Assembly: GCA_963579025.1 (NCBI GenBank)
Contig: CAUZFZ010000036.1
Location: forward strand, 1-64,000
DNA length: 64,000 nucleotides
Source of the DNA: CAUZFZ01 sp963579025
Lineage (GTDB): Bacteria; Planctomycetota; Planctomycetia; Planctomycetales; Planctomycetaceae
Reading direction: 5' to 3'
Shown here: positions 9,350 through 18,943 of the stretch, in pieces
Layout: each line of letters opens with the position of its first letter
Numbering within the stretch: the stretch's first letter is position 1
The notes under the pieces: generated by a model
The model's database searches: none
Seen by the model: only the letters and a program-made list of their open reading frames with translations
What the model was told of the DNA's origin: nothing
Position numbers and translations under genes: made by a program

Positions 9350-11359
9350 TCAGAACCACCAGGAGCGTGCCCGCTTCAAATCGGCAATCGAAATTCGCCA
9401 TTGAAGCAGTACGAAGTCCGGCTGGACTGTCAGGCCGATTCCCGTGAGCTCTGCATCTTCGGCCTGGTCACCGTTCTTAGCCTGGTCAGCTTTGTCATCG
9501 GCTTCCTCGCTGGGAGCCTTCGGCGTCACCAAATCCATCAGGCGGCTGATTCCAATCCGAAACTCCGCACCACGGCGCGGGTGCAGGGGGCTTGTTGCGA
9601 TTCGCTGCGAAGGAGCAGCAGCCAGGCCGGGAGCGTTGGTGTCCAGATTCTTCAACGTACGATCCAGCAGTGACACATCGGAACCGAGCAGCACCACCAG
9701 GCGTTCTCCATCCGGGACGAGTCGAATCTGTCGCCAGCCCGGACCGAGGAGGACTCGTAACTGCGCCTCGACCTTTGATCCCGGCGCCGTTTGCATTTCA
9801 ACGACGTGGACTGCGTGACCAACACGCCGCTCCGCCGAGCTGTGAAGCACGAACGTTGGTTTTGCCTCGCGAATGATCCCAGGCTTCAGTGCCTCATCGC
9901 GGGCCTGCTTGATTTTGAGACCAATTCGCTCGGCGATTCGCTGCGCTCGGCGTTTGACCTCCAGAGAACGACTCTGCTGCGCGGCTTCAACCATCGACAG
10001 CGCGGGCTCTCCAATCAGCGTGAGACGGGTCGTTGCGGATTGCCGCACGGTGTAGCTTCGATCTCCGAGTTTGCGGACCAGGTTCCGAATGACCTGTTCG
10101 GTTACCGGTGGCAGGGCTTCGCCCGGCGGTGTGAGCGGCAGCCCGGTTCCGTCGATCAGTCCAGCCAGGTCACGCATCTCGAAGAGAAGTTGTTCGGCAT
10201 CGTCGGAATCCAGCACAGCGACAAGACTGGCCATGCCGTGTGTTTCCGGCGTCGCGTTGCGATACAGGGCCGTGCGATAGGCGCGGACGCGTCCCCACAC
10301 TTCGCCGAACAAGCCCAGCAGTTCAAGCTGTTGGACCTCGCTTAGAAACTTGTGCCGATCAAAACCCTTCAGGCTGGGGGTGAACGTGCGAGATGCCTCG
10401 CGAGCCAGAACGGCCATCGCCGGCAGCGAGGTCTCGCCTTCGACATGGGCTGCGTGAGTCACCAGTACGTCCGCATCTGGCAACCCCCGTAACGTCGATG
10501 GAATGTCATTGGGATTGAATCGCCGTATCACGGTCTGGATCGCGTCGTGATACTTCGGATCAAAGATGACGTCGAAGTTGAACGCCAGCCCCCGATCGAC
10601 GCGCACGCTGAGCAGAGCCCAGGTCACGGCCTTGAACGTCGAGAAAAACTCCTTGACGGCTTCTTTTTCTTCCGGGTCGAGGTCGTCGTTCTTTTCGATC
10701 CAGTCGCCGGACTGTTTTGCAAACATGGCTCCGCCATCGATTTCGTCGGAGGCGGCGTTCCCCGCGGCAATGATGTCGGCAGCAAGCACTGCCTCGCGGC
10801 GTGCTGCGGGGATCAGCTCGGTCAACGGCTTCCGGGCTCGCACGATGGGAAACAGACTTTTGTCGCTGGCAATCCAGATGTAATCACCATGCAACTGGCA
10901 GTACCGCTTCTTGTATCCAAGTTCGCCTTTACCCTCGGTGATTGTGCCTTGCTCCAGCTCGGCCCGAGTGGTCTTGAGCAACATTGCGACCTTGTCGAGG
11001 TCCTTAACCGCGACACCCACCGCGACCGGATATCGTCCGCTCCGTGACCCGTCCACGAACTTACGCTCAAACCAGACCGCGCCACACGGGCGATCGTCAT
11101 CAATCTGCGGGCCCAGATGCAGCGTCGCACCGACCATCTGGCCGATCATGGAGAACGCGGCAACCCAGCCGAATTCGGCGCTCAGGTCGTCACCTCGCGC
11201 CTTCAGCTCGTTGACATTACGAAACAGCAATGCTCCGACAGCCGACTGCGGAACCAGGTCCGTCATGAACTGAACGGGAGCCTGGGTGCGGTCCTCCTGG
11301 GCGAATGATGTAGTGGACCCCAGAACGAACGCAGTCAGAACGGCCAGTAACTTCCACAT
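9350..11359 (-). CDS. Secreted protein of unknown function (DUF3352-like layout)
   Basis: A 669-residue protein with a signal peptide (MWKLLAVLTAFVLGSTTSFA). The mature part begins with LVPQSAVGALLFRNVNEL, followed by alternating alpha/beta segments such as YCQLHGDYIWIASDKSLF. This layout resembles planctomycete exoproteins that compare values with a self-tested surface domain. No catalytic motif is recognised. Residues about 440-500 contain a HEAT-like stretch (VRKLGDRSYTVRQSATTRL). ATG at 11359 is preceded by AGGAG. It probably forms a same-strand unit with the zinc-ribbon gene, 152 bases downstream. Confidence 0.7.
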   Translation of the reverse strand: MWKLLAVLTAFVLGSTTSFAQEDRTQAPVQFMTDLVPQSAVGALLFRNVNELKARGDDLSAEFGWVAAFSMIGQMVGATLHLGPQIDDDRPCGAVWFERKFVDGSRSGRYPVAVGVAVKDLDKVAMLLKTTRAELEQGTITEGKGELGYKKRYCQLHGDYIWIASDKSLFPIVRARKPLTELIPAARREAVLAADIIAAGNAASDEIDGGAMFAKQSGDWIEKNDDLDPEEKEAVKEFFSTFKAVTWALLSVRVDRGLAFNFDVIFDPKYHDAIQTVIRRFNPNDIPSTLRGLPDADVLVTHAAHVEGETSLPAMAVLAREASRTFTPSLKGFDRHKFLSEVQQLELLGLFGEVWGRVRAYRTALYRNATPETHGMASLVAVLDSDDAEQLLFEMRDLAGLIDGTGLPLTPPGEALPPVTEQVIRNLVRKLGDRSYTVRQSATTRLTLIGEPALSMVEAAQQSRSLEVKRRAQRIAERIGLKIKQARDEALKPGIIREAKPTFVLHSSAERRVGHAVHVVEMQTAPGSKVEAQLRVLLGPGWRQIRLVPDGERLVVLLGSDVSLLDRTLKNLDTNAPGLAAAPSQRIATSPLHPRRGAEFRIGISRLMDLVTPKAPSEEADDKADQAKNGDQAEDAELTGIGLTVQPDFVLLQWRISIADLKRARSWWF

Positions 11360-11563
11360 CAGGGGACTCCTGCGAAATGACGCGATTAATTCGGGCGTGC
11401 AATTTGATCAGACAAGTTCGATCATCTACCGGATACTGCTGGGACGTGCCAGTTGTTTCAGTTCAGTCCAGACGGCCGCATAATGCCGGTGTGGACTGCT
11501 GATGAGCGACGATTCTGATGGTTGACGTAAAGAATTCATATTTACCGCACGCAGGGTCAATCC

Positions 11564-12565
11564 ATGAGCCAGATCCGTTACGGGCAGGTCGGAGTCGGAC
11601 ACGCGCACGCGAGCAAGATGTCCGTGTATCGCGAATCGGACGATTACGAAGTTGTCGGTGTCGTCGAACCGGATGCTGAGCTGCGTCGTCGCGCTGAAGC
11701 TCAGCCGGCCTACCGGGATCTGAAGTGGATGACGCAGGACGAATTGCTGAACGTGCCTGGACTGCAGGTCGTGGGGGTGGAGACTCGCGTTCGTGATTTG
11801 CTCGACACCGCCGAAACCTGCGTTGCGGCCGGGAAGCACATTCACATCGACAAGCCGGCCGGCGAGTCGTTGCCGCAGTTCCGTCGTATCCTGGACGCTG
11901 CGTCGAAGGTGCATCTGGCCGTCCAGATGGGCTACATGTATCGATACAACCCGGCCGTTGTGATGATGCGCGATTTTCTGAAGAAAGGCTGGCTGGGCGA
12001 ACCGTTTGAAGTGCACACGGTGATGAGCAAAGTCATTGCCGCCTCCAGCCGCCGCGGGCTCGCTGAATACGCAGGCGGAACCATGTTCGAGCTGGGCTGC
12101 CACATCCTCGACCTGGTCGTCGGCGTCCTGGGTGAGCCGACGGAGGTTCATGGCTTCAATCAACACTCGTCGTCCATCGACGACACGCTGGTCGACAACA
12201 TGCTCGCAACGCTCGTCTATCCGCGGGCGATCGCCACTGTGAAGTCGAGTGCTATGGAGGTTGACGGCTTTGCGCGGCGACATTTCGTGGTGTGCGGAAC
12301 TGAGGGCACGTTTCACATTCAGCCGCTGGACAATCCCGGTGTCCGCGTTGCGCTGTCGACCAATCGCGGAAAGTACAGCAAGGGCTATCAGACGATCGAA
12401 TTCAACGGTTACCGCCGCTATGTCGGCGATGCCGCCGATCTGGCGAAGATCGTTCGCGGAGAGAAGGATGCCGACTTCAACTACGAGCACGACCTGACAG
12501 TGCAGGAGACGCTGCTCAAGGCCAGCGGCCTCGGTGGTTCTCCGAAACGTCTCTCGGCCCACTGA
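11564..12565 (+). CDS. Gfo/Idh/MocA family NAD(P)-dependent oxidoreductase
   Basis: Sugar or inositol-type dehydrogenase of 333 residues, cytoplasmic because no leader is present. The Rossmann start reads YGQVGVGHAHASKM, an unusual His-rich version of the usual GxGxxG loop. The cofactor/active-site motif is IDKPAG (family EKP). The C-terminal alpha/beta domain follows, with GCHILDLVVG as the expected catalytic histidine region. It is convergent with the DUF1080 lipoprotein across a hairpin. Both families are linked to sugar degradation through 3-keto intermediates, so cooperation is plausible but inferred. Confidence 0.88.
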   Translation: MSQIRYGQVGVGHAHASKMSVYRESDDYEVVGVVEPDAELRRRAEAQPAYRDLKWMTQDELLNVPGLQVVGVETRVRDLLDTAETCVAAGKHIHIDKPAGESLPQFRRILDAASKVHLAVQMGYMYRYNPAVVMMRDFLKKGWLGEPFEVHTVMSKVIAASSRRGLAEYAGGTMFELGCHILDLVVGVLGEPTEVHGFNQHSSSIDDTLVDNMLATLVYPRAIATVKSSAMEVDGFARRHFVVCGTEGTFHIQPLDNPGVRVALSTNRGKYSKGYQTIEFNGYRRYVGDAADLAKIVRGEKDADFNYEHDLTVQETLLKASGLGGSPKRLSAH

Positions 12566-12577
12566 CATTGGCGGGCG

Positions 12578-12595
12578 AGCCGGATAAATCCGGCT
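12578..12595. terminator. Perfect 7-bp hairpin between convergent genes
   Basis: The arms agccgga and tccggct enclose a TAAA loop between two convergent stops. There is no T-tract. It may be a bidirectional transcription block or a short REP-like palindrome. Confidence 0.45.
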
Positions 12596-12619
12596 ACTAC
12601 AAACTGTGGAGACGAACTC

Positions 12620-13927
12620 TCAGGGCAGTTCCGCGACCCGTAGGTTTCGGAAGGACAGGTCGGTCGTTTCATCGTGACCCTGCAGACTGATCGGACCAGC
12701 GTCCGTCTTCCGCCCGCGACGTGGATTCGGATCCGGTTCCCGCTCGTCCTGCCACTCCGTCACTTGAAAGCCATTGACCCAGACGGCGATTCGCGGACCG
12801 TTTGCGATCAGCGTGGTTGTGAACCACTCGTTGTCGTTGGGCACGACCCAGCGTGCGGTCGTCCGGCGGAAGATGGCTCCCGTACCGGCTTTGTCTTTGG
12901 GCTGACGTCGATCGCCGTCGGCAAACACATTTTCAAGCTGCAATTCGTAACCGTTCGATGGTGCCTCGTCCGTTCCAGGCATTAAACGGAAAAAGACGCC
13001 GCTGTTCAGCCCGTCACCGTTGATCTTCGATTCGAACTGGAGCACGAAGTCCGACCATGCTGTCTCACTTTCCAGAAATCCAGGGCCGTTCTTCAGGGCG
13101 ATCGACTCGTCGACCACGGCGAATTCGCTTTTCGATCCTGGCACTTCACGCCAACCCGTCAGGTCAGTCCCGTTGAAGATCGACTTCGTGCCAAGTGGAC
13201 GCAGGGCGACATTGCGGAAGCGGATCAGCCCGGCGTTCTTCTGCAAACCGATCAGCCCGCTCAGACGCACGCCTGCTGTTTCGTCCGTGTGATCGAGCAC
13301 TTCTTCACCATCGAGGCTGACGCGAATGCGGTTGCCTTCGCAGCGCACATGAAACGACTTCCACACTTCCTCGCCCGTGACCACATGCGTTGGCTGAGCC
13401 CGAGCGACCAGCGAGGCCGTCTTGAACTCCTTATGCGAGTCGCAGATGTTGAGTTCATAACACTGCGTCGTCACTGCGGAAGGTCCCGGTGGTGTGGTGG
13501 CGAATTCGGGCACGCACCGCAGGAAGACACCACTGTTGCCGTCCTTCTCGATCCAGTAATCACAGCGTAGTTCGTAGTCGGCAAACGGCACTGTTGTGAG
13601 CAGCAAGCCAGGCTCGCCTTCACTGGCTTCGATGACACCGTCTTCAGTCACGTGCCAGTTGATGTCGTTATTCGGTTGCCAGCCAGCCAGTGTCTGACCG
13701 TCGAAAAGCTGAATCCATCCGTCACGAATTTCTTCGGCGGTCAACTGAATGACTGGCTCGGATTCAAGCGGCAGACGATGCGGCTCGGTCGATTTCAGAA
13801 CAGGCTTCGCCGGCGGGGATTCCACAGGTGTACCTGTCGGCGGTTTGACAGGAGTCGGCTCTTCACCCTTGCAGCCACATGCGACGAACGAGAGTGTAAG
13901 TATGAGTAGAATCAGGCGATCATTCAT
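12620..13927 (-). CDS. Lipoprotein with two DUF1080 (3-keto-disaccharide hydrolase-like) domains
   Basis: A 435-residue lipoprotein. The leader MNDRLILLILTLSF ends in lipobox VACGC, so it is expected on the cell surface or periplasmic face. After a Pro-rich linker two DUF1080 jelly-roll domains follow. The first opens with IQLFDGQTLAGWQ and contains GNSGVFLR. The second opens with IFNGTDLTGWRE and contains LNSGVFFR. Members of this family hydrolyse 3-keto-glycosides or bind sugars. The frame extends to 13993, but ATG at 13927 has GGAG at good distance and begins the leader. Having two copies in one chain may give bivalent binding or two specificities. Confidence 0.85.
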   Translation of the reverse strand: MNDRLILLILTLSFVACGCKGEEPTPVKPPTGTPVESPPAKPVLKSTEPHRLPLESEPVIQLTAEEIRDGWIQLFDGQTLAGWQPNNDINWHVTEDGVIEASEGEPGLLLTTVPFADYELRCDYWIEKDGNSGVFLRCVPEFATTPPGPSAVTTQCYELNICDSHKEFKTASLVARAQPTHVVTGEEVWKSFHVRCEGNRIRVSLDGEEVLDHTDETAGVRLSGLIGLQKNAGLIRFRNVALRPLGTKSIFNGTDLTGWREVPGSKSEFAVVDESIALKNGPGFLESETAWSDFVLQFESKINGDGLNSGVFFRLMPGTDEAPSNGYELQLENVFADGDRRQPKDKAGTGAIFRRTTARWVVPNDNEWFTTTLIANGPRIAVWVNGFQVTEWQDEREPDPNPRRGRKTDAGPISLQGHDETTDLSFRNLRVAELP

Positions 13928-14084
13928 GTGGGGCTCCATATTTATTGGCTCTGGCCGCTCCATATTGACTCGGAGCTTTTCGAGTTCAGCCACGGCATCA
14001 TAGAGCCGCGCAAGTTCGATACCACGTCACGCCGTCGATGGCTGCGAAGTAACGGCCTGGCTTTGGGGAGCAGAGAATCTGAGC

Positions 14085-15044
14085 ATGTCAGAGATCAACC
14101 ACGTCGACCGACAGCCTCAGGCCAACCTGCCCTTCTCTGCGGTGATTGTCTTGCTGCTGGTTTCCGGCACTGCACTTGGGCAGAGTCACGTTCCCGTGAC
14201 GGCACTGGCCATTTCTCCCGATGGCGACACTGTGATTTCAGGTGGTCAGAACGGAATCAACGACGCGCGTTTTGAGACACGGATACCTCACATTCATGAG
14301 CTGGCGTTTTCATCGGATGGTAAGTGGTTGGCTGCGACCGGTGGCGAACCGGCGGAGAGTGGTGGCATTGAACTGTTCCCGACTGCTGACGATTCACCAC
14401 CGCCGCGGCGATATGCAGAACTGGCCGACGATGTGATTTACGCGGCGGTCTGGTCGCCGGATGGCTTGTTGCTGGCACTGGCGAGTCTGGATGGGAGCTG
14501 TGCATTGTTGCGACCTGGCGATGGGCAGATCGTGCGACGGATTCGCGGTCACTCGCGCGGCGTCGCAGCGGTGCAGTTTTTGTCTAACGAAGTGCTGGTC
14601 ACGGCCAGTCTCGATCACACAATCCGTGTGTGGCGGGTCGAGGACGGTGAACTGCAGCGGACACTGAAAAACCACACGGGGCCCGTCTCTGGTCTTGCCG
14701 TGCGTCCAATGACGAGTGTCGGTCCGCCGATGCTCGCTTCGGTCAGTCATGATCGGACGGTGCGACTCTGGCAACCGACGATCGGGCGCATGGTGCGGTT
14801 CGTACGGCTCGACTCACGGCCGCAAAGTGTCGCGTGGTATCCAGACGGCTCGCGACTGGTGGTCGCTGGCCTGGATGGCGAGGTACGGATCATCGACCCG
14901 GACACTGTTCAGATCGAACACCGACTGCCGGCGATCAAGTCTCACGCGTGGTGCCTTGTGGTGACGCCGGACGGTCGGCAGATCATTGTGGCTGGTGGCG
15001 GCGGTGAGGTTGCTCGGCTACCCGTTCCGCGGCCGGCACGATGA
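14085..15044 (+). CDS. Secreted WD40 beta-propeller protein
   Basis: A 319-residue protein with an N-terminal hydrophobic segment (LPFSAVIVLLLVSGTALG) acting as signal peptide or anchor. About six or seven WD40-type blades follow, with repeats such as VTALAISPDGDTVISGG, DHTIRVWRVEDGEL and HDRTVRLWQPTIG. Such propellers usually act as protein-interaction platforms, and the sequence gives no enzymatic motif. Divergently transcribed from the DUF1080 lipoprotein, with 157 bases between starts. Confidence 0.8.
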   Translation: MSEINHVDRQPQANLPFSAVIVLLLVSGTALGQSHVPVTALAISPDGDTVISGGQNGINDARFETRIPHIHELAFSSDGKWLAATGGEPAESGGIELFPTADDSPPPRRYAELADDVIYAAVWSPDGLLLALASLDGSCALLRPGDGQIVRRIRGHSRGVAAVQFLSNEVLVTASLDHTIRVWRVEDGELQRTLKNHTGPVSGLAVRPMTSVGPPMLASVSHDRTVRLWQPTIGRMVRFVRLDSRPQSVAWYPDGSRLVVAGLDGEVRIIDPDTVQIEHRLPAIKSHAWCLVVTPDGRQIIVAGGGGEVARLPVPRPAR

Positions 15045-15395
15045 GTCAATCACCAGGACTTCCAGGATTTCGTCAAGAATGGGTCAGATTCTGACAGTCC
15101 GGCTCGCACGGCTCAGATCGGGCGTGGCGCATGGTCGTTTTGAATGAGGATGATGTCCCGAAATCGGTCGGCGGATGATCGCCACTCTGGGACGGAATCT
15201 CGGTATTCGACGGCTGTTATTCAACAAATCACTCACGATGAACGTAACCAGTGCATCAATGGTGGACCTGCTGACAATTCCGGCTTCACTGCGACCGGTC
15301 TGATCGCTAATTTTCGATCACCCACCTCGTCGCAGGGAGTGGGAGGGCGGCGGGGCTTCCGGATTCGACAGTTAGATTATGGGGGAGAAACGACC
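15045..15395 (+). other. 351-bp leader region before the htrA-like gene
   Basis: No gene is seen. The downstream reading frame stays open through most of it (from 15144), but the translated sequence is not protein-like and the strong GGGGGAGA site sits only before 15396. It probably holds the promoter and a 5' leader. Confidence 0.4.
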
Positions 15396-16877
15396 ATGCG
15401 AGCATTACGGACCCAGGCACACTGGATGATTGCCTTGATCGGTGGATTCTGTCTTGTAGCCGCTGCCGTCAGTGTGGCCCAGCGACCCAGCCTGCCGGCA
15501 TCCGTGGTGGCTCAAGACGCTCATGAACTCTCAACCGTGTTCCGCAGCGTCGCTGCCGAAACCCTGCCCTGTGTCGTCACGATCGAGACGCGCCAGAACG
15601 CACGGGAGATTGCCGACAACGAGATCCCGGACCAGCTTGACGAGTTCTTCCGAGCGGATCCGCGACTCCGTGAGTTCTTTCGCCGTATGCCGCGTCAGAC
15701 TCCGCCACAGCAGGGCATGGGGTCCGGATTCATTATCGATGCATCCGGCATCATCGCGACGAACAACCACGTCGTGGCGGACGCCGACGAGATCGTTGTG
15801 CGTCTGCACGACGGGCGAGAATTTCGCGGCACCGAAGTTAAGACCGACGCGAGAACCGACATCGCGATCCTCCGGATCGATGCTGGCGGTCCGCTTCCGA
15901 CACTCAAGTTCGGCGACAGCGATGGCGCTCAAATCGGTGACTGGGTGATCGCCGTCGGGAACCCGTTTGGTCATGAATTGACTGTCACATCGGGCATTAT
16001 TTCCGCGAAGGGTCGCGGACCGGGGATTGCGGAACGTGAGGATTTTCTGCAGACCGATGCCGCGATCAATCCCGGTAACAGCGGCGGTCCACTGCTGAAT
16101 CTGCACGGCGACGTGATTGGCGTGAATACCGCCATCTCGTCACGCAGCGGCGGCTTTGACGGCATCGGATTCGCCGTTCCCAGCCGCATGGCGTTGTGGG
16201 TGGTCAACCAACTCGTTGAAAAAGGCCGCGTCACGCGAGCCTACATCGGTATCAGCATTCAGCAGATCTCGAGCGACCTGGCGAAGCAACTGCGTGTACG
16301 AGTTGGTGAGGGAGCCATTGTGACTCAGGTGCTCCCGGAGTCGCCGGGTGCCAAAGCCAGTCTGACGCAAGGCGATGTCGTGCTGTCCCTGAATGGTTCG
16401 CAGGTGACGAGTCCCCGCAGTCTGCAGGGAATCGTTGAGAAGCTGGAGCTCGACAAAGAGTACACCGTTGAGATTCTGCGTGATGGTGACCGTAAGCGAC
16501 TTCCGATAGTGCTCCAGGAAATGCCGAACGATTACACGCTGGCCCGCGTGATGGGACGCCCGCAGCGCGAACGTCGGGAAGAGGCGGACGATCGAATCAC
16601 AGTCGAGGACTTTGGATTCGAGGTTCAAGAGATCACGCCGGAACTTGCGGAACAGCTTAAAGTTGAAGCTGACAGTGGTGTCGTCGTCAGTTCTGTGGAC
16701 GGCGACGGCAAAGCAAACGGCAAGCTACGCGCCGGAGATGTGATCGAGAAAGTCGGAAACGAGGCGGTCAAAGGCACGGACGAGTTCAACGCAGCTCTGA
16801 AAAACGCTGACTTGAAAAAAGGCCTGCTGCTCCTGGTGCGGACCGGCGACGCGACAAGATTCGAAGTGCTTCGCTGA
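15396..16877 (+). CDS. HtrA/DegP-like periplasmic serine protease with two PDZ domains
   Basis: Envelope quality-control protease and chaperone of 493 residues. An N-terminal signal or anchor (MIALIGGFCLVAAAVSVAQ) is followed by a trypsin-like domain with the complete triad His125 (ATNNHVV), Asp155 (RTDIAIL) and Ser229 (GNSGGPL). PDZ1 begins near residue 283 (AYIGISIQQ) and PDZ2 near 395 (FGFEVQEITPELAEQL). ATG at 15396 is chosen for its GGGGGAGA ribosome site and because the leader starts there; the frame itself opens at 15144. A convincing terminator follows. Confidence 0.92.
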   Translation: MRALRTQAHWMIALIGGFCLVAAAVSVAQRPSLPASVVAQDAHELSTVFRSVAAETLPCVVTIETRQNAREIADNEIPDQLDEFFRADPRLREFFRRMPRQTPPQQGMGSGFIIDASGIIATNNHVVADADEIVVRLHDGREFRGTEVKTDARTDIAILRIDAGGPLPTLKFGDSDGAQIGDWVIAVGNPFGHELTVTSGIISAKGRGPGIAEREDFLQTDAAINPGNSGGPLLNLHGDVIGVNTAISSRSGGFDGIGFAVPSRMALWVVNQLVEKGRVTRAYIGISIQQISSDLAKQLRVRVGEGAIVTQVLPESPGAKASLTQGDVVLSLNGSQVTSPRSLQGIVEKLELDKEYTVEILRDGDRKRLPIVLQEMPNDYTLARVMGRPQRERREEADDRITVEDFGFEVQEITPELAEQLKVEADSGVVVSSVDGDGKANGKLRAGDVIEKVGNEAVKGTDEFNAALKNADLKKGLLLLVRTGDATRFEVLR

Positions 16878-17185
16878 CGATTGACATCGGCGGCAGTTGA
16901 TTGGCACAACAAGACCCGGCTTTTGATGACCATCGAAGCCAGGTTTTTCCATGCGCTGCGGCAATTTGATTCTGGAATTGCTGTCGGAACAGGCGACCTG
17001 GCTCGTGCCAACCGCCGCGGAATCCTGTCGGTTGTGCGTTGTCCAATGAAACTGTGCAATGGGACGTCGGGTAGTGCGTACCGGTTTCTTGTTTTGCTTC
17101 TCGCCCAGCCAGAAACCCACACGCCAAAGTGTTGTTCAATGGGCTTGTTCGCGAATCATGACTAATATTGCATGAGGAATTTCCT
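16878..17185 (+). other. 308-bp intergenic region after the htrA-like gene
   Basis: It holds the htrA terminator near its left end and otherwise no recognisable gene. The promoter of the next gene should lie between about 16950 and 17180. Confidence 0.4.
16914..16948 (+). terminator. Rho-independent terminator of the htrA-like gene
   Basis: Arms acccggctt and aagccaggt pair with one mismatch, an inner gatg/catc stem extends the hairpin, and TTTTT follows directly. It lies 37 bases after the stop codon. Confidence 0.6.
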
Positions 17186-18940
17186 GTGAAAACAACTTAC
17201 CGAGTCTGGGTCTGTCTGCTGTTGGCCGCAGTCAGCCTGTGCAGTGTCGCCGTCCACGCTCAGGACACGGAAGCTGAAGCGACCGATGAAACCGCTGCGT
17301 GGCCAGTGCTGACGATCAACCTGGCCAGCATCGATCGGGCCCGAGGTCACGTTGATTTCCTGTTCAATCTGATCGACCGGCCGGAAATCTCAGACCTGAT
17401 AAACGCCCAACTGGCCAACTTTCGCGACCTCAAGGGACTCAATCACGAGTCTCCGGCCGGGTTGATGATCTTCCTGTCGGAAGGACTCGCTCCGCTGCCG
17501 ATTCCGGTCGCTTACCTGCCGGTCAGTGACATCGGCGAGCTGACTCAGACCGTGGCTACAGTGGGTGCGCAGATTGATGCCGTTCCCAACGAGGAGGGCT
17601 TCTACGAACTGACTCCGCGAAATGGCGTAAAACAGCACATCATGCTGCACGACGGATACGCCTACATCGGAGCCAGTTTCGATAGCGTCGACCGCGATTT
17701 CGCTCGGCCGGAAGCTTTCGCTGGTGGACTGAGTAATCGATACGACATCTGCATTTCGGCGAATCTGGCGAAGACGTCGAAGTCCGTCCGCAAACTGGTG
17801 CTCGCCACGATTCGGGCTTCATCACAAGCCTCCATGCAGCAGCGAGACAACGAGCCTGTCGCCGCGTATGAAATGCGACGGGCCGGTGCCGAATCCAATT
17901 TCCGCTTCGTCGAGAACTTGCTGACCGATGGTGAGGAAGTCACGCTGGGCTTCAAATTGGATCAGCTCAAGCAGCATGCGTATCTCGAAGTGACTGTTCG
18001 CGCCGTGCCTGATTCAGATTTCGCCGGCCAACTTCTTGAGGCAACTGGAACTCCCAGTTACTTCCACGCGGCAATCGACGAAACCGTGCCCATGTCGCTT
18101 TCCTACTCAGCGAATCTGGCTGAAGCGGACAGGAAAACCTTTCTCACGATGGTCAAGTTTGGTGAACCGGAAGCGAATCGCGGAATCGCAGAACTCCCCG
18201 CGGACACATTACCGGAAGACATTCCACAGCTTGAGACAATCAAAGCGATGTTCAGCTCTCTACGCGCGACCGTCCGGGAAGGACATCTGGATGGATTCGT
18301 GCAGATGTTCGGCGAGCCGCCGGAGAAATTCGTATTGTTGGGTGGAGTGAAACTGCTGGATGCCAGTGACTTCGGCATTGGCCTGACGGACCTGCTGGAA
18401 CGCGCCCGAAAGAGCGAAAGCAACACTGACATTGAACTGTCTGTCGCCTCGCACGGCGACGTCGTGTTTCATCGTCTGATTGGAAAGGAAGAGCCGAACC
18501 AGCGCGACCGGCGCCTGTTTGGTGACAAGCCGGCACTTTATGTTGGGACTGGCAACAACGCCGTGTGGTTTGCCATCGGAGGGGACGATGCTATTCCCAC
18601 GCTGAAAGCAATCATTGACAAAGTCACGGACAGCCAGGGCTCGCCACCACCACTTCAGGACACGAAACCGTTCCAATTCGTATTGAACATGAACCATTTC
18701 GTTCGCATGCGGAATCCCGAACGTGAAAACCCGGGCGGTGAAAATCCGAGACGGGGCAACCGGGGACGATTTGGTGAAATGGCTCTGGAAGCATTCAACG
18801 AAGCCGGCAGTGATGTTCTGCGCGTCGACGCGAAGGCCATTGAAAACGGTTTTCGTATTCGTATGCAGGTGGAAAACGGATTTCTGCGGTTACTCGGCTC
18901 GATGATCGCCGGACGCATCGATCGATCTCAGGATTTATAA
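17186..18940 (+). CDS. Secreted protein of unknown function (DUF3352-like layout)
   Basis: A 584-residue protein with signal peptide KTTYRVWVCLLLAAV, cleaved near VHAQ. The mature part starts VLTINLASIDRARGHVDFLF. It contains segments typical of the surface domain also seen by eye in the 9350 product, such as VAYLPVSDIGELTQTV and MLHDGYAYIGASFDSV. A GTG start at 17186 with GAGGA seven bases ahead is preferred over TTG at 17168. The stop lies only three bases before the TruC-like gene start, so the two are probably co-translated although their predicted locations differ. Function is unknown. Confidence 0.7.
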   Translation: MKTTYRVWVCLLLAAVSLCSVAVHAQDTEAEATDETAAWPVLTINLASIDRARGHVDFLFNLIDRPEISDLINAQLANFRDLKGLNHESPAGLMIFLSEGLAPLPIPVAYLPVSDIGELTQTVATVGAQIDAVPNEEGFYELTPRNGVKQHIMLHDGYAYIGASFDSVDRDFARPEAFAGGLSNRYDICISANLAKTSKSVRKLVLATIRASSQASMQQRDNEPVAAYEMRRAGAESNFRFVENLLTDGEEVTLGFKLDQLKQHAYLEVTVRAVPDSDFAGQLLEATGTPSYFHAAIDETVPMSLSYSANLAEADRKTFLTMVKFGEPEANRGIAELPADTLPEDIPQLETIKAMFSSLRATVREGHLDGFVQMFGEPPEKFVLLGGVKLLDASDFGIGLTDLLERARKSESNTDIELSVASHGDVVFHRLIGKEEPNQRDRRLFGDKPALYVGTGNNAVWFAIGGDDAIPTLKAIIDKVTDSQGSPPPLQDTKPFQFVLNMNHFVRMRNPERENPGGENPRRGNRGRFGEMALEAFNEAGSDVLRVDAKAIENGFRIRMQVENGFLRLLGSMIAGRIDRSQDL

Positions 18941-18943
18941 ATC

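Noticed and set aside
11426..12568. Minus-strand frame of 380 codons
   Set aside because: It covers the oxidoreductase at 11564-12565 almost exactly in antisense. The plus strand has clear family motifs and the minus translation has none.
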